A DNA stretch of 64,000 bases from Allobogoriella alba (GTDB lineage: Bacteria > Actinomycetota > Actinomycetes > Actinomycetales > Actinomycetaceae): NCBI RefSeq assembly GCF_042665525.1, contig NZ_JBHTCQ010000001.1, positions 1,860,001 through 1,924,000 of the forward strand, read 5' to 3'. The notes under the pieces were generated by a model that saw only the letters and a program-made list of their open reading frames with translations, made no database searches and had not been told where the DNA came from. The position numbers and the translations under genes were made by a program. Of this stretch, positions 59,176 to 64,000 are shown piece after piece (the first letter of the stretch is position 1; each line of letters opens with the position of its first letter).

Positions 59176-60191
59176 TGCGGCACCTCGGCCAGCTGCGCCG
59201 AGAGGTCCGCCGCGGCCGGCACGTTCCGCACGCCGGCCTCGGTCGCCGGGAACGGGATCACCACGTAGCGGCCGTCCTGGACCGCCGAGAGGCGCCGGGT
59301 CACCGGGTTCGACTCGAGCATCTCGATCTTGGACTCCGCCGTGTTCCAGGCGGAGTCCACCAGGACGATGACGTCGGGGTCCGCGGACGCGACGGCCTCC
59401 CAGCCCATCGACGTCCACGTGTCCGGCACGTCCTCGGCGACGTTCTGCAGCCCGACAGCGTCCATGATCATCTGCGGCGCCCCGATCCCGGCGCCGACGT
59501 ACGGCACGTCGTTGCCGGAGGAGTACCACAGGGCCGTGCGCCCCTCACCCGTCGGCCGGACGTCCTCGAGCGTCGCCCGCTGCTCCGCGACGAGCCGCTC
59601 CGCCGCGTCCACGGAGTCCCCGCCGAGGATCCGGCCCACCTCGGTGATCTCCTCGAAGACGAGGTCGAAGGTCAGCCGTTCCGGCTGGTGATCAGCCTCG
59701 CGGCAGGCCGACGGCGAGACGTAGGTCGCGATCCCCAGGTCGTCGAACATCGACCGCTCGCCGGCTCCGTCGCTGCTGAGGTTCGACTCCCACCCGGCGT
59801 AGACCAGGTCCGGCTCGAGCTCGAGCACCGCCTCGGCGGAGGGGTTCTGCTCGGCCAGCACCGGAACGTCCTCGGCCTGGCCGGCGAGATCCTCGGGCAG
59901 CGGCCCGTCCGAGAACGCCGTGCCCACCAGCCGGTCGCCCGCGCCGAGCGCCAGCACCATCTCGGTGGCGGAGGACTTGATCGTCACGACGCGCTCCGGC
60001 GGGGTCTCCAGCGTCGTCTCGACCCCGCACGAGCTCACGGTCTGCGAGTCCTCGCCCGACGGCGCGGCGGACCCCTCCGGCGTCGAGGACGCGGTGCTCG
60101 AGGTGCCCGGCCCGTCGACGGCGGTCGCGCCGCACCCGGCCAGCAGGACGGCGGTGAGGAGCGCGAGCGGGGCGGTCCGACGGCAGGGCAC
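59172..60191 (-). CDS. Lipoprotein binding protein, proposed F420-0 importer
   Basis: A 339-residue periplasmic-type binding protein of the FepB/BtuF class, tethered as a lipoprotein by Cys20 in LLTAVLLAGCGATA. A Ser/Thr/Gly-rich linker precedes the binding lobes (VVTIKSSATEMVLALGAGDRL, LVYAGWESNLSSDG, DPDVIVLVDSAWNT). TIGR03868 describes such proteins in actinobacteria that carry cofE but lack the earlier F420 genes. GTG 60191 is the start; its leader is unusually structured. Siderophore or cobalamin binding cannot be excluded. Confidence 0.85.
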   Translation of the reverse strand: MPCRRTAPLALLTAVLLAGCGATAVDGPGTSSTASSTPEGSAAPSGEDSQTVSSCGVETTLETPPERVVTIKSSATEMVLALGAGDRLVGTAFSDGPLPEDLAGQAEDVPVLAEQNPSAEAVLELEPDLVYAGWESNLSSDGAGERSMFDDLGIATYVSPSACREADHQPERLTFDLVFEEITEVGRILGGDSVDAAERLVAEQRATLEDVRPTGEGRTALWYSSGNDVPYVGAGIGAPQMIMDAVGLQNVAEDVPDTWTSMGWEAVASADPDVIVLVDSAWNTAESKIEMLESNPVTRRLSAVQDGRYVVIPFPATEAGVRNVPAAADLSAQLAEVPQ

Positions 60192-60204
60192 GGGTGAACT
60201 CCGA

Positions 60205-60310
60205 GGTCGACAACTGGTGCTGTCGCCGCAGTCACTGCGCTGCAGCCGGGACCGGCAGGTCCAGGTCGGGACCTGCGCACCGGAGACCTCCGGGGCCGAG
60301 AGGCAGTCTA
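60205..60310 (-). promoter_or_regulatory. Structured leader of the transporter operon
   Basis: On the minus strand TAGACT (60310-60305) is a -10 candidate, giving a leader of about 107 nt. It can form three hairpins: GCAGGTCC/GGACCTGC (60255-60276), CGCAGT-ACTGCG (60227-60239) and CGACA/TGTCG (60208-60225) close to the start codon. I see no cobalamin, molybdenum or other known riboswitch consensus. The first hairpin could also terminate the upstream gene. Confidence 0.4.
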
Positions 60311-60339
60311 CGAGGCCGTCGCCGAGCCCGCAGCCGGCG

Positions 60340-61581
60340 TCAGCGCAGGCCCGGCACGAGCACGTCGACCCAGACCGAACGGTGGTCCGAGGTCGGGAAC
60401 GGTTGCTCGCCCGTCAGCTCCGACCCCGGCTCGTCGGCCGCCGGCCAGTACACGCCGGAGTCGCGGACCGGCAGGTTCTTCGACGGCAGCACGTAGTCCA
60501 CCCGCAGGTTGCCCGGTGCCTGGTCGTCGAAGTCGGCCGTGTCCAGGGCCGCCGCGCCGTCGTGCTGGGCGTTCGCGCCACCCTGCAGCTCGGCCGCCTC
60601 CACGGCGCCGCTGGAGACCGGTTCCGGGTCACGGACCCGTGGATGGTCGAGCAGCTGGGTGATGGCCTCGTCCACCGAGTCCCCGTCGACGGGGTCGGCG
60701 TTGTAGTCGCCGGCGATCACGAAGCGGCTGCCGGGGCGCAGCCCCCCGCGCTCGCCGTCGTCGTCGTAGATGTAGGAGCTCTGGCGTGGTGAGCCGACGT
60801 AGTCCGCCCAGAAGCGGATCTCGTCGTGGTTCCGACGCCCGTTGCGGTCCTCGGCGCCGTCGAAGCTCGGGGGGGTCGGGTGTGCGGCGAGGACATGGAC
60901 GGTCGTGGAGCCGACGCGCACGGGCACGTCCCAGTGGGACTTGCTCGACAGGGGCAGCGCGCCCAGCTCCTCCTCGCTGTACCAGTCACCCGCGGCGGCT
61001 GTGGCCGGGTCGTCCGGCAGGAGGGCGCCCGGCATGTCCTGCCAGCGGAAGTCCTGGAAGGTCCGGACCTGCTCCGTGGCGATCGGGTGCCGGGAGAGCA
61101 CGACCATGCCGTACTGGCCGGGGAACTCGCCGAAGCCGAGGGCGTCGTCCGCCGTCCCGGTCTGGCCGTCGTTGTTGAGGTCGAGGCCCGAGTCCACGCC
61201 GGTGTTGACCGGGGCGGAGTACGCGTAGGGGTACTCGATCGGCTCCTCGCCGTGCTGGCTGACCTCGAGGTAGTCGGACCGGAAGAGGTCCACCGCCTGG
61301 CCCTCGTCGTCGTGGTCGAACTCGTTCAGGAGCACCACGTCCGGCCGGGTCGTCTGCAGCACCTGGGCGATGTTCGCGGCCTGCTCGTCGTCCGAGCGCA
61401 GGTCGCTGACGAGCTGGCCGGGCTGCGCACGGTTGAGCGACACGTTGTACGTCGCGACCCGCAGCGGCGTGCGCCCGCCGTCGCCCGCGGGCGCCGCGGC
61501 GGCCGGTGACGCGACGGCGATCGCAGCCGCCCACGCACCCGCAACGGCCACAGCAAGGCCCACGAGACGTCCCATACGCAT
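60340..61581 (-). CDS. Secreted endonuclease/exonuclease/phosphatase-fold protein
   Basis: A 413-residue protein with a signal peptide (LVGLAVAVAGAWAAAIAVASPAAAAP). The EEP fold is seen in RVATYNVSLNRAQ (metal Asn), VVLLNEFDH (metal Glu), VHVLAAHPTPPSFDG (His), RFVIAGDYNADP (Asp, Asn) and PTSDHRSVWVDV (catalytic His). An EF-hand-like DLNNDGQTG may bind calcium. Family members degrade DNA or phosphate esters outside the cell; which one is unknown. ATG 61581 or 61575. Confidence 0.88.
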   Translation of the reverse strand: MRMGRLVGLAVAVAGAWAAAIAVASPAAAAPAGDGGRTPLRVATYNVSLNRAQPGQLVSDLRSDDEQAANIAQVLQTTRPDVVLLNEFDHDDEGQAVDLFRSDYLEVSQHGEEPIEYPYAYSAPVNTGVDSGLDLNNDGQTGTADDALGFGEFPGQYGMVVLSRHPIATEQVRTFQDFRWQDMPGALLPDDPATAAAGDWYSEEELGALPLSSKSHWDVPVRVGSTTVHVLAAHPTPPSFDGAEDRNGRRNHDEIRFWADYVGSPRQSSYIYDDDGERGGLRPGSRFVIAGDYNADPVDGDSVDEAITQLLDHPRVRDPEPVSSGAVEAAELQGGANAQHDGAAALDTADFDDQAPGNLRVDYVLPSKNLPVRDSGVYWPAADEPGSELTGEQPFPTSDHRSVWVDVLVPGLR

Positions 61582-61649
61582 GTCTCAACCGTAACAACGG
61601 CGCGTGACACCAGGAAGGGGATGCGCGTCCGAAACGCGCGGAACGGGCC

Positions 61650-62456
61650 TCAGGCGAGCTCGCGGTCCCGGTCGATCGCCGCCTGCACGCACCGCGCCAC
61701 GGCCGCCGAGAAGCCTGCGTCCTCCAGCGCGACGGTGCCCGCGATGGTGGTCCCGCCGGGCGAGGAGACCATGTCCGCGAGCTGGGTCGGGGCCGTGTCC
61801 GTCTCCAGCAGGGTCCGGGCGGTGCCGAGAAGCATCTGCGCGGCGATCGAGACCGCCTGCGCCTTCGGCATGCCGTTCTTCACGGCCGCGCGCGCGAGGG
61901 CCTCGACGAACAGCGCCGACCACGCCGGCGCCGACCCGGCCACCGCCGCGTAGGCCGGGAAGAGGCGCTCCGGCAGCACCGTGGCGGCACCGACCGACTC
62001 GAACAGCGCGACGACGGACCGGACCTGGTCCTCGGTGGTCGCCGCGTTGCCACACACCGCGGCCATCCCCGCCCCGACCAGCGCGTTGACGTTCGGCATC
62101 ACCCGCACGACCGCCTGGCCGTCCGGCAGCAGCGACTCGAGCGTCGGCAGCGTCAGGCCCGCCGCGAGCGAGGCCACCAGACTGCCCTGCGCGGCGAGCG
62201 CGTCGCGCAGCGGCGGGACGACCTCCGCCACCAGGTGCGGCTTGACGGCGAGCACCACGAGCCCGCCCGGGCCCACCCGCTCGACGACCTCGAGGTTGTC
62301 GGACGCCGCGGCGACGCCCGTCTCCGCGGCCAGCGCCTGCGCGCTGCGTCCGTGCAGGGAGGAGACGACCACGTCCTGGGGAGCGACGGCCTTCCCCGCC
62401 GCGCCCCGCACGATCGCGCCGGCCATGTTGCCCGCCCCGATGAACCCGACCTTCAT
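61650..62456 (-). CDS. proC: Pyrroline-5-carboxylate reductase
   Basis: A 268-residue NADPH-dependent enzyme, last step of proline synthesis. The Rossmann loop is MKVGFIGAGNMAGAIVRGA; the C-terminal signature PGGTTIAGTVALEDAGFSAA carries the substrate Thr residues. PNVNALVGAGM is also conserved. Length is standard. ATG 62456 starts directly at the Rossmann fold. The divergent SDR starts 70 bp away. A short gap separates it from the secreted EEP gene downstream. Confidence 0.96.
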   Translation of the reverse strand: MKVGFIGAGNMAGAIVRGAAGKAVAPQDVVVSSLHGRSAQALAAETGVAAASDNLEVVERVGPGGLVVLAVKPHLVAEVVPPLRDALAAQGSLVASLAAGLTLPTLESLLPDGQAVVRVMPNVNALVGAGMAAVCGNAATTEDQVRSVVALFESVGAATVLPERLFPAYAAVAGSAPAWSALFVEALARAAVKNGMPKAQAVSIAAQMLLGTARTLLETDTAPTQLADMVSSPGGTTIAGTVALEDAGFSAAVARCVQAAIDRDRELA

Positions 62457-62514
62457 CTGTCCGCTCCTTGACGTCGACGTGCGGACGATCGTGTCACGAG
62501 GTCCACGCACACGG

Positions 62515-62520
62515 CATGAT
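62515..62520 (+). promoter_or_regulatory. -10 box of the SDR gene
   Basis: CATGAT ends 6 nt before ATG 62527; TGTCAC (62492-62497) stands 17 nt upstream. No Shine-Dalgarno sequence is present, so a leaderless mRNA is likely. Confidence 0.45.
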
Positions 62521-62526
62521 CGACCC

Positions 62527-63297
62527 ATGGCCGAGACGACACCGCAGAACCCAGCACCACGTGCCCTCGTCACCGGCGCCTCCAGCGGCATCGGCGCCGC
62601 CACGGTCCGGCGCCTGCGGCGGGAGGGGTGGGAGGTGCTCGCCACGGCCCGGCGGGCGGACCGGCTGGCCGCCCTCGCCGAGGAGACCGGCTGCGAGACG
62701 TATACCGCCGACCTCACCGACGAGAGCGACGTCCAGGGCCTCGTCGAGCGGGTCCGCAGCACCGGTCCGCTGCGGTCCCTGGTCAACAACGCCGGAGGCG
62801 CGCTCGGCACCGACCCGGTCGAGACCGGGGACGTGGACGAATGGCGGCGGATGTACGAGATCAACGTCGTCGCCACGCTGCGGCTCACCCAGGGGCTGCT
62901 GCCCGTGCTTCGGGCCGACGGCGGGGGCGACGTCCTCGTGGTGACCTCGACCGCGGCACACGGCACCTACCCGGGAGGAGGCGGGTACACGGCCGCCAAG
63001 CACGCCGAGCGGATGATCGCGGACACCCTGCGCCTCGAGCTCGTCGGGGAGCCGGTCCGGATCCTCGAGGTCGCGCCGGGGATGGTGAAGACCGAGGAGT
63101 TCTCCCTCAACCGGCTGCACGGCGACGCCGCGGCCGCGGAGGACGTCTACGCCGGTGTCGCCGAGCCGCTGGTGGCCGAGGACGTCGCGGACGTGATCGT
63201 GTTCGCCCTGACCCGCCCGGCGCACGTCAACCTGGACCGGATCATCATGCGGCCGCGGGCCCAGGCCAGCAACACGGTCGTGCACCGCGAGCGCTGA
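62527..63297 (+). CDS. Short-chain dehydrogenase/reductase
   Basis: A 256-residue classical SDR. The cofactor loop is VTGASSGIGAAT, followed by NNAGGALG, the Ser in VVTSTAAHGTYPG and YTAAKH with the catalytic Tyr and Lys. The Arg pair in ATARRADRL suggests NADP(H). The sequence (NLDRIIMRPRAQA) resembles 3-hydroxy acid/serine dehydrogenase YdfG-like enzymes. Substrate is otherwise unknown. Leaderless promoter. Confidence 0.9.
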   Translation: MAETTPQNPAPRALVTGASSGIGAATVRRLRREGWEVLATARRADRLAALAEETGCETYTADLTDESDVQGLVERVRSTGPLRSLVNNAGGALGTDPVETGDVDEWRRMYEINVVATLRLTQGLLPVLRADGGGDVLVVTSTAAHGTYPGGGGYTAAKHAERMIADTLRLELVGEPVRILEVAPGMVKTEEFSLNRLHGDAAAAEDVYAGVAEPLVAEDVADVIVFALTRPAHVNLDRIIMRPRAQASNTVVHRER

Positions 63298-63324
63298 GCC
63301 GCCAGGGCCGCGCGGCGACGTCCG

Positions 63325-64000
63325 TCACGGCAGCAGCAGGGCGGCCACGAGCGGGATCGTCAGCATCGCGGCGAGGGTGCTGGCGGCGATGGTGGCCGCC
63401 GCGGTGCGGCCGTCGCCGCCGTACTCCCGTGCCAGCACGAACGCCGTCGTCGAGGTCGGCATCGCGGCCATGAGCACGAGCGTGCCGGTCCAGGTCGCGT
63501 CCAGCCTCGGGGCGAGCAGCGCGAGCGCACCCCACGTGGCGACCGGCAGGAGCAGCAGCTTCGTCGTGACGGCCGCGCCGACGTCGAGCACCCGCACGCC
63601 ACCGGAGGTCAGGGCACGCAGCGACGGACCGAGCGTCAGCCCGACCGCGACCAGAGCGCCCGGCACCGCGGCCCCGGCGAGCAGGTCGATGCTCGCGGTC
63701 AGCGCGTGCGGCGGCCGGATCCCGAGATGGGCGACGAGCAGCCCGGCCGCGACGCTGATCGTCACCGGGTTGAGCAGGATCGCCCGCCGCGTCGTCTCCC
63801 ACAGTGCGGGCCCGAGCCCTTCGCCGCGACCGCGGCGGGCGATCGCGAGCACCGGGTAGCCGACCATGAAGACGACGTTGTGCGCCAGCTGCGCGAGGCC
63901 CGCGGCCAGCCCGGCGCCCTCGCCGAGCAGCCCGACGGCGACCGGGATTCCGAGGTAGCCCACGTTCGCGTACCCGGCGGCCAGGGCGACCTCGCTGCCG
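63325..64000 (-). CDS. AEC-family transporter, 5' end beyond the window
   Basis: About 225 C-terminal residues of an auxin-efflux-carrier-type membrane protein are present; the start lies past 64000. GSEVALAAGYANVGYLGIPV (at the window edge) is the family's mid-protein motif, and seven hydrophobic segments follow up to LTIPLVAALLLP. Such carriers move organic anions; the substrate cannot be told. Convergent with the SDR gene (27 bp apart). Confidence 0.85.
   Translation of the reverse strand, partial: GSEVALAAGYANVGYLGIPVAVGLLGEGAGLAAGLAQLAHNVVFMVGYPVLAIARRGRGEGLGPALWETTRRAILLNPVTISVAAGLLVAHLGIRPPHALTASIDLLAGAAVPGALVAVGLTLGPSLRALTSGGVRVLDVGAAVTTKLLLLPVATWGALALLAPRLDATWTGTLVLMAAMPTSTTAFVLAREYGGDGRTAAATIAASTLAAMLTIPLVAALLLP

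Noticed and set aside
57299..60191. Siderophore or haem ABC importer
   Set aside because: Fold and family allow it, but the cofE/F420 oxidoreductase context fits the proposed F420-0 cassette better; kept as an alternative.
60192..60339. Cobalamin riboswitch before the FecCD-type operon
   Set aside because: No B12 box or matching core; hairpins do not fit the class.

Overview
The window is chromosomal DNA from a high-GC actinobacterium, most likely a member of the Micrococcales; the sequence alone does not fix a genus. Evidence: third codon positions are almost always G or C, GTG starts are frequent, several genes have a TANNNT -10 box 6-8 nt before the start codon (leaderless transcripts), neighbouring genes often overlap as ATGA or GTGA, and the gene order follows an actinobacterial backbone. 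That backbone (ettA tail, thioesterase, truncated haemoglobin, pepN, Rv2466c-like DsbA protein, rpiB, nei2, tig, clpP1, clpP2, clpX) matches the order known from Mycobacterium tuberculosis Rv2477c to Rv2457c, with accessory blocks inserted between the conserved genes. No insertion sequence, prophage, CRISPR array or rRNA operon is visible.

Layout. 1-6.6 kb: thioesterase, topoisomerase IB and a peptidoglycan-recycling cluster (nagZ, a sugar kinase fused to an OGA-like acetyltransferase, murQ). 6.6-13.5 kb: tesB-glbO-ptsI on the minus strand facing EIIB-malQ-EIIA-HAD phosphatase on the plus strand. 13.5-25 kb: rlmN, a DUF222/HNH gene whose start lies inside an SOS-box-like sequence, pepN, DsbA-like protein, M13 peptidase, rpiB and an Eis-like acetyltransferase. 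25-31 kb: alkyltransferase-like protein and Nei2 glycosylase, cysK-cysE with a palindromic operator candidate, a GntR/DUF1648 pair, a guanidine-III riboswitch in front of a SugE/Gdx exporter, rpmF, tRNA-Gly(UCC) and tRNA-Pro(UGG). 31-37.8 kb: an arabinoside uptake and hydrolysis operon (solute-binding protein, two permeases, GH51) with a LacI regulator and a promoter overlapped by a perfect palindrome. 37.8-43.7 kb: tig, clpP1, clpP2, clpX and a Vms1/eRF1-like protein. 43.7-55.4 kb: epimerase, chorismate mutase, LssY-domain membrane protein, amidohydrolase, a 58-bp near-perfect palindrome, valS, TetR, YqeB-like protein, PfkB kinase, GH4 glycosidase, cupin. 55.5-60.3 kb: an F420 block with an FGD-like oxidoreductase and cofE on the plus strand, facing a three-gene ABC transporter that fits the proposed F420-0 uptake system. 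60.3-64 kb: secreted endonuclease/phosphatase-fold protein, proC, SDR and a truncated AEC transporter.

How the parts work together. NagZ, the kinase-acetyltransferase and MurQ can turn cell-wall fragments into GlcNAc-phosphate. EI, EIIB and EIIA surround malQ but no HPr or EIIC is present. The arabinoside operon lacks its own ATPase and probably borrows a shared one. Trigger factor, ClpP1P2 and ClpX form a folding and proteolysis set, followed by a ribosome-rescue-like gene. The best candidate for a little-described system is the F420-0 salvage locus, followed by the kinase-OGA-like acetyltransferase fusion.
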